A stretch of 64,000 nucleotides of DNA from Variovorax fucosicus (GTDB lineage: Bacteria; Pseudomonadota; Gammaproteobacteria; Burkholderiales; Burkholderiaceae_C): the NCBI RefSeq assembly GCF_030316825.1, contig NZ_JASZYU010000005.1, positions 306,001 to 370,000 of the forward strand. Direction: 5' to 3'. How positions within the stretch are numbered: the first letter of the stretch is position 1; every line of letters starts with the position of its first letter. Below the pieces are notes generated by a model. The model did no database searches and had not been told where the DNA came from. It saw nothing but the letters and a program-made list of their open reading frames with translations. Of this stretch, positions 26,328 to 34,593 are shown piece by piece. The position numbers and the translations under genes were made by a program.

Positions 26328-27059
26328 ATGACCCAAGGCAACTCCCCCCTTTCGAGCGAAGCGCGCGAACTGCTGCGCCATGTCAGCGTCGCCACGCTGT
26401 GCACACAGCTCTTCAAGCGCGGCTTTCGCAACGTCTACCTGCAGGGCGTCGGCCGGCTCACCAGCCCGAGCGGCGGCAACCTGGTCGGGCCGGCCTTCAC
26501 CATGCGCAACATTCCGGCGCGCGAAGACCTGGACCAGATCAGCGCCTTCGACGACCCGAACCATCCGCAGCGCAAAGGCATCGAGAGCGTGCCCGAAGGC
26601 CATGTGCTGGTGATCGACTGCCGAGGCGAAACACGCGTGGCTTCGGGCGGCCAGATCCTCACGACGCGGCTCAAGGTGCGCGGCGCCGCGGGGCTGGTAT
26701 CGGACGGGCCGGTGCGCGACAGCGGCCCGATCTCGCAGATGGACTTTCCGGTGTACTGCGCCGGCGGCAGCGCGCCGCTCAACCTGATCCACCATCACGC
26801 GATCGATCTCAACGTGCCGATCGGCTGCGGTGGCGTGCCGGTGTACCCGGGCGACGTGATCGTGGGCGACGACGAAGGCGTGGTGGTCATCCCGGCGCAT
26901 TTGGCCGAAGAGGTCGCGCGCGACGCCACCGAGCAGGAAAAGATGGAAGCCTTCGTGCTCGAACGCATCGAGGGCGGCGCGAAGCTGGCCGGCACCTACC
27001 CGCCGAACGCAGACACCAAGGCGGCTTTCGAGGTGTGGCGCAAGGCCAGGGGGATCTGA
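26328..27059 (+). CDS. RraA-like class II pyruvate aldolase
   Basis: A 243-residue protein of the RraA/4-hydroxy-4-methyl-2-oxoglutarate aldolase family. The active-site segment GLVSDGPVRDSGPI carries the metal-binding Asp and the Arg, and GGVPVYPGDVIVGDDEGVVVIP is the second conserved block. Enzymes of this type split 2-keto acids to release pyruvate. It starts 4 nt after the Bug gene. Within a dehydratase operon the likely substrate is a 2-keto-3-deoxy sugar acid, giving pyruvate and an aldehyde. That role is inference; regulatory RraA function is less likely because the protein is longer and sits in a catabolic operon. Confidence 0.85.
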   Translation: MTQGNSPLSSEARELLRHVSVATLCTQLFKRGFRNVYLQGVGRLTSPSGGNLVGPAFTMRNIPAREDLDQISAFDDPNHPQRKGIESVPEGHVLVIDCRGETRVASGGQILTTRLKVRGAAGLVSDGPVRDSGPISQMDFPVYCAGGSAPLNLIHHHAIDLNVPIGCGGVPVYPGDVIVGDDEGVVVIPAHLAEEVARDATEQEKMEAFVLERIEGGAKLAGTYPPNADTKAAFEVWRKARGI

Positions 27060-27146
27060 TCAGTGGGCCGAGGTCGCGGCAGGTGATTCCCGCCGTGACG
27101 GCCAGGCGGCTGGCTTCTAGACTCGGCGCACTCGCAAGGAGTCCCA

Positions 27147-27539
27147 ATGACGACCGTCCAACACATCCCCTCCGCCGGCACCTTCAAGACCCCGCCGCTC
27201 TCGGCGGCGGCCCGCATCGGCAATCTGCTCTTCGTGTCGGGCACGCCCGGCTACTACCCCGATGGGCGCATTGACGAAGGCGACTTCGGCGCGCAGTTCG
27301 ACCAGGCCGTGGCCGCGCTGCGCGAGGTGCTGGTGCGCGGCGGCGCTTCGATGCGCTCGCTGGTCAAGGTGAACATGCTGCTCACCCGCGCCGAAGACGT
27401 GGCCGAGATGAACCGGCGCTATGCCGAGGCGTTCGGGCCGGCGCCGTACCCGGCACGCACGACCTGCGTGGTGGCGGCGCTGCCCGATCCGCGCATGCTG
27501 CTCGAGATCGAGTGCGTGGCGGGCGTCGAAGCGACCTGA
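27147..27539 (+). CDS. RidA-family enamine/imine deaminase
   Basis: A 130-residue RidA (YjgF/YER057c) protein that hydrolyses reactive enamines or imines such as 2-aminoacrylate. AARIGNLLFVSGTPGYYPDG opens the fold, and PARTTCVVAALPDPRMLLEIECVA carries the conserved Arg and Glu. It is separated by 87 nt from the aldolase gene and may be the last member of that operon or stand alone. Confidence 0.88.
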   Translation: MTTVQHIPSAGTFKTPPLSAAARIGNLLFVSGTPGYYPDGRIDEGDFGAQFDQAVAALREVLVRGGASMRSLVKVNMLLTRAEDVAEMNRRYAEAFGPAPYPARTTCVVAALPDPRMLLEIECVAGVEAT

Positions 27540-27554
27540 GGCGCGCCGGGCCCG

Positions 27555-28016
27555 CTAGCGACGCCGTTTTGTGCGGGCCGCCGCGCGCTTGGGCGGAAAC
27601 CCCAGCGCCGCACGGGCCAGTGCATCGGCCGCGCCGTTGCGATGGCGCGGGATCCACGTCAGCGTCACGGCGTCGAACGACCGCAGCAACGCGCGCGCCT
27701 CATCGAACAGCGGCGCCAGGCGCTCGACTGGTTTGGCCGCCGCATCGCCGAGCTGCTCGACCAGGATGCTGTTGTCGGTGCAGGCGCGGACTGTCGTTGC
27801 ACCGAGGGAGCGGGCCTCGCGCAGCGCAGCCATCAGCGCACGCAACTCAGCCTCGTTGTTGCAGCCGCGCTCGCTCGTGGCCTGCGACAACGTGTGCGTC
27901 GTGCCGTCGGGCGCGACGATGACCGCGCCGAGGCCCATGCGGCCCGGGTTCGGCATGGCGCTGCCGTCGCAATGGACGAGCCAGCTCTGCGCGCCGCCCG
28001 CGGCAAGAATGCCCAT
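27555..28016 (-). CDS. RNase HI-like protein
   Basis: A 153-residue RNase H-fold protein starting MGILAAGGAQSWLVHCDGSAMPN. The catalytic acidic residues are visible in order: Asp17 (HCDGSAMPNPG), Glu (NNEAELRAL), Asp (CTDNSILVEQL), and His/Asp in IPRHRNGAADALARAAL. This is the short, domain-only type often annotated reverse transcriptase-like/RNase HI. The basic tail KRAAARTKRRR may bind nucleic acid. It lies 2 nt after the IclR gene. Why it travels with that regulator is not clear. Confidence 0.85.
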   Translation of the reverse strand: MGILAAGGAQSWLVHCDGSAMPNPGRMGLGAVIVAPDGTTHTLSQATSERGCNNEAELRALMAALREARSLGATTVRACTDNSILVEQLGDAAAKPVERLAPLFDEARALLRSFDAVTLTWIPRHRNGAADALARAALGFPPKRAAARTKRRR

Positions 28017-28018
28017 CG

Positions 28019-28801
28019 TCAGGCGCGGCGCTTGAACAGCGCCGATGCACCGCTGGCCCGCGCCAGGTCGTCGGCCGTGGCCAGCAGCACCGGCCCGAGT
28101 GCCAGCATGCGCTCTTCCGACAGCCGCACCAGCGGGCCGGCGATCGTGATGACGCCGATCACTGCGCCGTTGTTGGCGCGCACCGGCGCCGCCATGGCCG
28201 TCATGGCCGGCGCGAACACTTCGTTGATCATGCTGAAGCCGCGCTTGCGTGCGGCGCGCAGGTAAGCCAGCAGCGCCTTGACCGTGGTCGGCGCCCGGGG
28301 GCCGAAGTCCTTCGGGTTGCCGAAGCCCTGGCGTGCAACCAGTTCCAGCGCCTGCTCGTCGGTCATGGTCGAGAGCCAGGCATGGCCGGCCGAACTGCAC
28401 GAGAGATTGACGGACAGGCCCATGTCGGGGTCGTAGCGCAAACCCGTTCTGGCGCCCTGGGCCTTGGCCACGAAGGTCAGCTCGTCGCCATCGACCACCG
28501 CCAGCCGAACCAGTTCGCCCGACTGCGCGGCCAATGCGTCGAGCAGCGGCTGCGCCACGTCCACGATGCCGCTGTTACTCAGGAAGCTGAGCCCGAGCGA
28601 CACCATCTTGATGGTGAGCATGTAGTCGCCATGGCTCTGATCCTGGCGCACATAGCCGCAGCGGATCAGCTCCGTCAGCAGACGGTGCGTGGCGCTCAGG
28701 GGCATGGCCAGGTCGGCCGCCACGGCCGACAGGGGCCGCCCTTCGGGGTGCAAGGCCAGATGCTCCATCACCTTGAAGCTTCTCTCGAGGATTGCGCTCA
28801 T
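28019..28801 (-). CDS. IclR-family regulator
   Basis: A 260-residue IclR protein. The winged HTH is at residues 1-65 (ILERSFKVMEHLALHPEGRPLSAVAADLAMPLSATHRLLTEL) and the effector domain at about 80-250 (LVRLAVVDGDELTFVAKAQG, FSMINEVFAPAMTAMAAPV). The start MSAILERSF at 28801 fits the family. It is divergent from a TRAP binding protein and aroQ, and the palindrome at 28857 lies between, so it probably controls import and use of a cyclic or aromatic acid. Confidence 0.9.
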   Translation of the reverse strand: MSAILERSFKVMEHLALHPEGRPLSAVAADLAMPLSATHRLLTELIRCGYVRQDQSHGDYMLTIKMVSLGLSFLSNSGIVDVAQPLLDALAAQSGELVRLAVVDGDELTFVAKAQGARTGLRYDPDMGLSVNLSCSSAGHAWLSTMTDEQALELVARQGFGNPKDFGPRAPTTVKALLAYLRAARKRGFSMINEVFAPAMTAMAAPVRANNGAVIGVITIAGPLVRLSEERMLALGPVLLATADDLARASGASALFKRRA

Positions 28802-28856
28802 TTCTTTCAGTCCGGAACCGTTGCCAGGTCTCACTGTAATGGATTTGGCCAAGTGT

Positions 28857-28878
28857 TTTCCATATGGAAATATTTTCC
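28857..28878. promoter_or_regulatory. IclR operator-like overlapping palindromes
   Basis: TTTCCATATGGAAA (28857-28870) is a perfect palindrome. It runs into GGAAA-TAT-TTTCC (28866-28878), so the half-site TTTCC/GGAAA occurs three times in 22 nt. It sits in the divergent gap between the IclR gene and dctP. Confidence 0.7.
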
Positions 28879-28964
28879 ACAAATGATTATGATCGCGCCA
28901 GATTGCACCTTCCCCGGCAACGCGCGCACATGGCGCGACCTTCACAACTCTCCTGGAGACTGCT

Positions 28965-29972
28965 TTGAAATCACTGCTTCGCCTGCTGGCTGCCGCCGGC
29001 ATTTCCATCGGCCTGACGGCCACCGCCTTGGCCCAAGAGGGCCAGGAACGGGTCATTCGCTTCGGGCACCTCAACAATGCCGACCATCCGGTGAGCTTCG
29101 GCGTCAAGCGCTTCGCCGAGCTGCTGGCCACCAAGAGCGGCGGCAAGATGAAGGTTCAGGAATATCCTGCCTCGCAGCTCGGGAACGAGATGCAGCAGCA
29201 GTCCGCGTTGCAGGGTGGCGTGCAGCAGATGTCGGCACCTGCCACCACCTCGCTGGCCGGTATCGTCAGGGAGTTCGGCCTGCTCGACTTCCCGTTCTCG
29301 GTCAGCACCTTCGCGCAGGCCGACGCGCTGCTCGACGGCCCGCTCGGCCAGACGCTGCTTGCCAAGTTGCCCGAGAAGGGCCTGGTCGCCCTGGGCTACT
29401 GGGATCTTGGATTCCGCAACGTCACCAACAGCAAGCGGCCGATCACCAAGGCCGAGGATCTGGACGGGCTCAAGATCCGCGTGATTCCGAACCCGGTGTT
29501 CCTGGAAACCTTCAAGGCCTTCAAGGCCAATCCGGTGCCGATGCCGTTCGCCGAGCTCTACGGCGCGCTCGAAGCGAAAGCCGTGGACGGTCAGGAAAAT
29601 CCGTTCGCCGTGATCCAGTCGAACAAGTTCTTCGAGGTGCAGAAGTTCGTGAGCGCCACGAACCACGTCTACGCGGCCAACATCATGCTGGTCAGCAAGA
29701 AGTTCTGGGATCAGCTCACGCCCACCGAGCAGAAGTGGATGCGCGAATCGGCCAACGAAGCGCGTGGCTACCAGCGGCAGGTCAGCCGGGCCGCGGCCCA
29801 GAAGGCGGTCGGCGAGTTGCAGAGCAAGGGCATGCAGTTCAACGAGGTGGCGCCGGCCGAGCAGGCACGCATGCGCCAGATCGCCAAGCCGGTGATCGAG
29901 CGCTTCTCGGCGAGCTACGACCCGGCCACCGTCAAGCTCTACAACGACGAACTGGCCCGCATCCGCAAGTGA
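28965..29972 (+). CDS. TRAP transporter periplasmic binding protein (DctP type)
   Basis: A 335-residue DctP-family protein with a signal peptide ending ALA (about residues 1-23). IRFGHLNNADHPVSFGVKRFAELLATKSGGKMKVQEYPASQLGNEM is the family N-lobe, and GLKIRVIPNPVFLETFKAFKANPVPMPFAELYGALEAKAVDGQENP carries the conserved Arg (IRV) that binds carboxylates. The start is TTG, with GGAG 8-9 nt upstream. The DctQ and DctM membrane partners are absent here. The gene is followed by aroQ, so quinate, shikimate or a related acid is a reasonable ligand. Confidence 0.9.
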   Translation: MKSLLRLLAAAGISIGLTATALAQEGQERVIRFGHLNNADHPVSFGVKRFAELLATKSGGKMKVQEYPASQLGNEMQQQSALQGGVQQMSAPATTSLAGIVREFGLLDFPFSVSTFAQADALLDGPLGQTLLAKLPEKGLVALGYWDLGFRNVTNSKRPITKAEDLDGLKIRVIPNPVFLETFKAFKANPVPMPFAELYGALEAKAVDGQENPFAVIQSNKFFEVQKFVSATNHVYAANIMLVSKKFWDQLTPTEQKWMRESANEARGYQRQVSRAAAQKAVGELQSKGMQFNEVAPAEQARMRQIAKPVIERFSASYDPATVKLYNDELARIRK

Positions 29973-29992
29973 GCGGCGAACCGAAGCCGATC

Positions 29993-30436
29993 ATGAAAAT
30001 CCTCGTTCTCCACGGGCCCAACCTGAATCTCTTCGGTCGCAGGGAGCCGCACATCTACGGCCACACCACGCTGGCGGAAATCAACGCGCGGCTCAGCAAG
30101 CTGGCGGCGGAGCTCGGCGTCACGCTCGACACGATCCAGTCCAACCACGAAGGCGACCTCATCGACTTCCTGCACAAGAACATCGACGAGGCCCAGGGCG
30201 CGCTGGTCAACCCGGCCGGCCTGACGCAGCACGGCGTGCCGCTGCACGACGCGATCAAGGCCATGCCGTTCCCGACGCTGGAGATCCACCTGTCGAACAT
30301 CGCCGCGCGAGAGGCGTGGCGCGCGCACTCGATCATCTCGCCAGCGGTCAAGGGGACGATCCAGGGCCTGGGCCCGCAGTCTTACCTGGCCGGGTTGCGC
30401 GCGCTGGTTGAGATGCAGCAAGACGCCGAGGCCTGA
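29993..30436 (+). CDS. aroQ: Type II 3-dehydroquinate dehydratase
   Basis: A 147-residue enzyme that converts 3-dehydroquinate to 3-dehydroshikimate. The opening ILVLHGPNLNLFGRREPHIYGHTTL holds the catalytic Tyr22 and flexible-lid Arg. The NPAGLTQHGVPLHDA segment and IHLSNIAARE carry the substrate-binding Asn and active-site His. It lies 20 nt after dctP. Dehydroquinase serves both aromatic biosynthesis and quinate catabolism, and the setting beside an IclR regulator, a TRAP protein and pca genes favours a catabolic role. That assignment is inference. Confidence 0.93.
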   Translation: MKILVLHGPNLNLFGRREPHIYGHTTLAEINARLSKLAAELGVTLDTIQSNHEGDLIDFLHKNIDEAQGALVNPAGLTQHGVPLHDAIKAMPFPTLEIHLSNIAAREAWRAHSIISPAVKGTIQGLGPQSYLAGLRALVEMQQDAEA

Positions 30437-30457
30437 GGACGGCCGCGGCAAGCGGTG

Positions 30458-31087
30458 TCAATCCGGCGGCAATTCGATCGTGGCCGCGAGCGGCACCGCG
30501 TCGATCGCCTCGCTGCTGGCGACGACGATGGCGCGTCCAGGTTGTTGCGGGGCCGCGAAGTCGGCCAGGGTGCGCCACAGGCAGCGGATCGACGCTGCGT
30601 CGAGCGCGCCGGCTGGGTCGTCGAGCAGGGTCAGGGCGCGGCCCGATGCGAGGGCTGCGGCCAGATAGACCTTGCGCCTCGAACCGGTCGAGAGCATGTA
30701 CAGCTTCTTGTCGATGTGCGGCGCCAGGGCGAAGCCTTCGACCAGTGCGCGCCAGAGGGCATCGTCGAAGCGCGGGTCATCGGCACGCAGCGCCGCCGTG
30801 CATGCGTGCACGGTCATCTCGTCGAATTTCTCGGTGGCCGGGTCGCAGAAGAAAACGTTGCGGCGGTAGGCGTCCGGTGCGGCGTCGAGGCGCGCGCCAG
30901 CCAGCGTGAGCCGGCCGTCCGCAGGCAGCACGCCCGCCAGCACCCGCAGCAGGGTCGACTTGCCGCTGCCGGTGTCGCCGTACAGAAGGGTGACCCCGGC
31001 GCCGATGCCCGCCGACCAGCCGTCGGCCAGCGGCGCCTGCCCGGGGTATGCGAAGCGCAGGCCCTCGATGTGCAGGACCCGGCTCAC
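30458..31087 (-). CDS. Stand-alone ABC ATPase, atypical Walker B
   Basis: A 209-residue ABC ATP-binding domain from a GTG start that overlaps the pcaR-like stop (GTGA). Walker A is GDTGSGKST, the signature is LSTGSRRKVYLA, and Walker B reads TLLDDPAGALD, with Asp where the catalytic Glu normally stands. No permease or binding-protein gene is attached. It lacks a clear Q-loop transport context and is short for an importer ATPase; heme-exporter CcmA-like or regulatory ABC ATPases are possible comparisons. Coupling to a regulator suggests a role in aromatic-acid metabolism, but I do not recognise the function. Confidence 0.72.
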   Translation of the reverse strand: MSRVLHIEGLRFAYPGQAPLADGWSAGIGAGVTLLYGDTGSGKSTLLRVLAGVLPADGRLTLAGARLDAAPDAYRRNVFFCDPATEKFDEMTVHACTAALRADDPRFDDALWRALVEGFALAPHIDKKLYMLSTGSRRKVYLAAALASGRALTLLDDPAGALDAASIRCLWRTLADFAAPQQPGRAIVVASSEAIDAVPLAATIELPPD

Positions 31088-31881
31088 AGCATTCCCGAAA
31101 TCTTCTGTGCCGCCGCCAGCAGCGCTGGAAGCATCGTCTCCTGCATCACCTTGGCGCTGGTGCGGTTGGCCTGCCCGCTGATGTTGAGCGCGGCCACGGT
31201 GCGGCCGGCGCGGTTGACGACCGGAGCGGCAATCGAGATCAGGCCTTCTTCCAGTTCCTGGTTGACCAGGCACCAGCGCTGGCGGCGTGCCTGCGCGATC
31301 TTCGAGAGCAGGGCATCGATGTCGGTCACCGTGTGTTTGGTCAGCGGTTCTGGCGCGGATGCAGCCAGCCGTGCGCGCAGGTCGTCTTCGTCCAGGCCGG
31401 CCAGCAGCAGCCGGCCCATCGAGGTGCAATACGCCGGCAGCCGCGACCCCACGCCGAGGCTGATGCTCATGATCTTGTGGGTGGGCACGCGCATCACGTA
31501 GACGATGTCGGTCGCGTCGAGCACCGCGGCCGAGCAAGACTCCTGCACCTGCTGCACCAGCGCCTCCATCACCGGCTCGGCGCGGTTCCAGATCGGCATC
31601 GACGACAGGTAGGCAAAGCCGAGGTCGAGGATGCGCGGCGTCAGGCTGAACAGCTTGCCATCGGTTTCCACATAGCCGAGAGTCTGCAGCGTCAGCAGGA
31701 TGCGGCGCGCGCCGGCGCGCGTGAGGCCGCTCGCCGCGGCGACCTGGCTGAGCGTCTGCCGGGGTGCCTGGGCGCTGAACGACCGGATCACCTCGAGGCC
31801 GCGCGCGAACGACTGCACGTAGCTGTCGCCGGGGCGGGGCGGCGCCTCGGCGATGGGGCTCGGTTTGGGGGTGGTTGCCAT
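31084..31881 (-). CDS. pcaR: IclR-family regulator of beta-ketoadipate genes (PcaR-like)
   Basis: A 265-residue IclR regulator of the PcaR/PcaU/PobR subgroup. After a Pro-rich leader, YVQSFARGLEVIRSFSAQAPRQTLSQVAAASGLTRAGARRILLTL is the HTH typical of that subgroup. The effector domain covers about 95-255 (LPAYCTSMGRLLLAGL, CLVNQELEEGLISIAAPVVNRAG). It is divergent from pcaIJF with a GTTCG-N5-CGAAC site between. In Pseudomonas PcaR responds to beta-ketoadipate; the same is likely here. It is coupled to the ABC ATPase gene downstream. Confidence 0.88.
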   Translation of the reverse strand: MATTPKPSPIAEAPPRPGDSYVQSFARGLEVIRSFSAQAPRQTLSQVAAASGLTRAGARRILLTLQTLGYVETDGKLFSLTPRILDLGFAYLSSMPIWNRAEPVMEALVQQVQESCSAAVLDATDIVYVMRVPTHKIMSISLGVGSRLPAYCTSMGRLLLAGLDEDDLRARLAASAPEPLTKHTVTDIDALLSKIAQARRQRWCLVNQELEEGLISIAAPVVNRAGRTVAALNISGQANRTSAKVMQETMLPALLAAAQKISGML

Positions 31882-31912
31882 GGTGCGTCAAATCTCCTAG
31901 AATTCATTATAA

Positions 31913-31935
31913 GAACAAACGTTCGACATGCGAAC
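31913..31935. promoter_or_regulatory. PcaR-type operator region before pcaIJF
   Basis: GTTCGACATGCGAAC (31921-31935) is a 15-bp inverted repeat that matches the length and arms of the site I recall for Pseudomonas PcaR (GTTCGATAATCGCAC). It overlaps GAACAAACGTTC (31913-31924), adding a second inverted repeat. Confidence 0.72.
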
Positions 31936-31999
31936 AATGTGATGCGGCGATTTGTTCAGTGGTTTCCCTCAATCCTCAATCCCGCAGGAGACAAATCCC

Positions 32000-32701
32000 A
32001 TGATCGACAAGATCGCGCGCTCGGTCGCCGATGCCATGGCCGACATCCAGGACGGCTCGACCGTGCTGATCGGCGGCTTCGGCACCGCCGGCATTCCCAA
32101 CGAACTGATCGACGGCCTGATCGAGCAGGGCGCCAAAGACCTCACGGTCGTCAACAACAACGCCGGCAACGCCGAAGTCGGCCTGGCCGCCCTGTTGAAG
32201 GCCGGGCGCGTGCGCAAGATCATCTGCAGCTTTCCGCGCCAGGCCGACAGCCAGGTGTTCGACGGCCTCTACCGCGCCGGCAAGCTCGAGCTCGAGCTGG
32301 TGCCGCAGGGCAACCTGGCCGAGCGCATCCGCGCTGCGGGCGCCGGCATCGGCGGCTTCTTCTGCCCCACGGGCTACGGCACGCAGCTCTCAGGCGACCG
32401 CGAAACGCGCGTCATCGGCGGCGTGCACTACGTGCTCGAGTACCCGATCCACGGCGACGTGGCGCTCATCAAGGCCGAGCGCGGCGACCGCTGGGGCAAC
32501 CTGGTCTATCGCAAGGCTGCGCGCAACTTCGGCCCGGTGATGGCCATGGCCGCGAAGAAGACCATCGCGACCGTGCACGAGATTGCCGAGCTCGGCACGC
32601 TCGACCCCGAAACCATCGTGACCCCGGGCATCTTCGTGCACCAGGTCGTCCAGATCGATCGCGTGGCGACGCAAGCCGGCGGCTTCAAGAAGGCAGCATG
32701 A
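32000..32701 (+). CDS. pcaI: 3-oxoadipate CoA-transferase subunit A
   Basis: A 233-residue alpha subunit of the family I CoA-transferase that moves CoA from succinyl-CoA to 3-oxoadipate. GSTVLIGGFGTAGIPNELIDGL is the family opening, and TVVNNNAGNAEVGLAALLKAGRVRKIICSFPR and GYGTQLSGD are conserved blocks. GCAGGAGA stands before the ATG. It overlaps pcaJ by 4 nt and forms pcaIJF, divergent from pcaR. Confidence 0.93.
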   Translation: MIDKIARSVADAMADIQDGSTVLIGGFGTAGIPNELIDGLIEQGAKDLTVVNNNAGNAEVGLAALLKAGRVRKIICSFPRQADSQVFDGLYRAGKLELELVPQGNLAERIRAAGAGIGGFFCPTGYGTQLSGDRETRVIGGVHYVLEYPIHGDVALIKAERGDRWGNLVYRKAARNFGPVMAMAAKKTIATVHEIAELGTLDPETIVTPGIFVHQVVQIDRVATQAGGFKKAA

Positions 32702-33354
32702 CCATGAGCACTACAACCTACCAACGCCGCACCAAGGACCAGCTCGCCGCGCGCGTCGCGCAGGACATCTTCGACGGCGCCGTCGTCAACCTCGGCATCG
32801 GCCAGCCGACGCTGGTGGCCAACCATCTGCCGGCCGGCCGCGAGGTCATCCTGCAAAGCGAGAACGGCATCCTCGGCATGGGCCCGGCGCCGGCCGCGGG
32901 CGAGGAAGACTACGACCTCATCAACGCCGGCAAGCAGCCCGTCACCCTGCTGCCGGGCGGCTCGTTCTTTCACCATGCCGACAGCTTCGCGATGATGCGC
33001 GGCGGCCACCTCGACATCTGCGTGCTCGGCGCGTTCCAGGTGTCGGCCACGGGCGACCTGGCCAACTGGCACACCGGCGAGAAAGACGCGATCCCGGCCG
33101 TCGGCGGCGCGATGGACCTTGCCATCGGCGCCAAGCAGACCTGGGTGATGATGGACTTGCTGACCAAGCAGGGCGTGAGCAAGCTGGTCAAGCAATGCAC
33201 CTATCCGCTGACCGGCATCGGCTGCGTCAAGCGCGTGTACTCCGACCTCGCTACGCTGGAGTGCACGCCCGACGGCCTCAGGCTGGTCGACAAGGTCGAC
33301 GGCCTCGACCATGCCGAGCTCGAAAAGCTGGTGGGCCTGCCGATCGCCGCCTGA
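32698..33354 (+). CDS. pcaJ: 3-oxoadipate CoA-transferase subunit B
   Basis: A 218-residue beta subunit. The catalytic Glu lies in LQSENGILGMGP, where a glutamyl-CoA thioester forms. NLGIGQPTLVANHLP and the HLDICVLGAFQVSATGDLANW blocks fit PcaJ. The ATG at 32698 overlaps the pcaI stop (ATGA); a second ATG two codons later is an alternative. It is followed by pcaF after 23 nt. Confidence 0.93.
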   Translation: MTMSTTTYQRRTKDQLAARVAQDIFDGAVVNLGIGQPTLVANHLPAGREVILQSENGILGMGPAPAAGEEDYDLINAGKQPVTLLPGGSFFHHADSFAMMRGGHLDICVLGAFQVSATGDLANWHTGEKDAIPAVGGAMDLAIGAKQTWVMMDLLTKQGVSKLVKQCTYPLTGIGCVKRVYSDLATLECTPDGLRLVDKVDGLDHAELEKLVGLPIAA

Positions 33355-33377
33355 ACAACTTCCACACGAGACAACAC

Positions 33378-34583
33378 ATGACGAACCAAGCTTTCATCTG
33401 CGACGCCATCCGCACCCCCTTCGGCCGCTACGGCGGCGCCCTCAGCAGCGTGCGCACCGACGACCTGGGCGCCGTGCCGCTCAAGGCGCTGATGGCGCGC
33501 AACCCCAAGGTCGACTGGCAGGCCGTCAGCGACGTGATCTACGGCTGCGCCAACCAGGCCGGCGAAGACAACCGCAACGTGGCGCGCATGTCGGCGCTGC
33601 TGGCCGGCCTGCCGCTCGAACTCGGCGGCTCCACCGTCAACCGCCTGTGCGGCTCCGGGCTGGACGCGGTCGGCACGGCCGCGCGCGCCATCAAGGCCGG
33701 CGAAGCGGGCCTGATGATCGCGGGCGGCGTCGAGAGCATGAGCCGCGCGCCCTTCGTGATGCCCAAGGCCGAGTCGGCCTTCAGCCGCGCCAACGCGGTG
33801 TACGACACCACCATCGGCTGGCGCTTCGTCAACAAGAAGATGAAGGAGCTCTACGGCGTCGACTCGATGCCCGAGACCGCCGAGAACGTCGCCACCGACC
33901 ACAAGATCGAGCGCGAAGCGCAAGACCGCATGGCACTCGCCTCGCAGCAACGCGCCGTGGCCTCGCAGAAGTCCGGCTTTTTCGACGCCGAGATCACGCC
34001 CGTGACCGTGCCGCAGAAGAAGGGCGACGCCATCGTCGTCGGCAAGGACGAGCACCCGCGCGACACCACCCTCGAAGTGCTGGCCAAACTCAAGGGCGTG
34101 GTGCGGCCCGACGGCAGCGTGACGGCCGGCAACGCCAGCGGCGTGAACGACGGCGCCTGTGCGCTGTTGCTGGCCGACGAAGCGAGCGCTGCCAAATACG
34201 GGCTGACCCCGCGCGCCCGCGTGGTAGGCATGGCCACTGCCGGCGTGGCGCCGCGCGTGATGGGCATCGGCCCGGCGCCGGCAACGCTGAAGGTGCTGGC
34301 GCTCACCGGCATTTCGCTCGACCAGATCGACGTGATCGAACTCAACGAAGCCTTCGCGGCGCAAGGCCTCGCGGTGCTGCGCATGCTGGGCCTGAAGGAC
34401 GACGACGCGCGCGTCAACATCAACGGCGGCGCCATCGCGCTCGGTCATCCCCTCGGCGCCAGCGGTGCACGTCTCGCAACCACGGCGGTGAACCAGCTGC
34501 ACAAGCAGGGCGGGCGCTACGCCCTGTGCACCATGTGCATCGGCGTGGGGCAGGGCATTGCCGTGATCCTCGAGCGCGTCTGA
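33378..34583 (+). CDS. pcaF: 3-oxoadipyl-CoA thiolase
   Basis: A 401-residue thiolase that splits 3-oxoadipyl-CoA into succinyl-CoA and acetyl-CoA. The nucleophile Cys is in VNRLCGSGLDAV, the catalytic His in NGGAIALGHPLGASGAR, and the second Cys in CTMCIGVGQG. AFICDAIRTPFGRYGGALSSVRTDDL is typical for PcaF/PaaJ. Its position after pcaIJ supports PcaF. It closes the beta-ketoadipate route fed by protocatechuate and by the hydroxyquinol operon at 52-57 kb. Confidence 0.94.
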   Translation: MTNQAFICDAIRTPFGRYGGALSSVRTDDLGAVPLKALMARNPKVDWQAVSDVIYGCANQAGEDNRNVARMSALLAGLPLELGGSTVNRLCGSGLDAVGTAARAIKAGEAGLMIAGGVESMSRAPFVMPKAESAFSRANAVYDTTIGWRFVNKKMKELYGVDSMPETAENVATDHKIEREAQDRMALASQQRAVASQKSGFFDAEITPVTVPQKKGDAIVVGKDEHPRDTTLEVLAKLKGVVRPDGSVTAGNASGVNDGACALLLADEASAAKYGLTPRARVVGMATAGVAPRVMGIGPAPATLKVLALTGISLDQIDVIELNEAFAAQGLAVLRMLGLKDDDARVNINGGAIALGHPLGASGARLATTAVNQLHKQGGRYALCTMCIGVGQGIAVILERV

Positions 34584-34593
34584 GCGGCCCGGC

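Noticed and set aside
30455..31501. Plus-strand frames covering the pcaR and ABC ATPase genes
   Set aside because: They are arginine-rich shadows; the minus-strand proteins carry recognised motifs.
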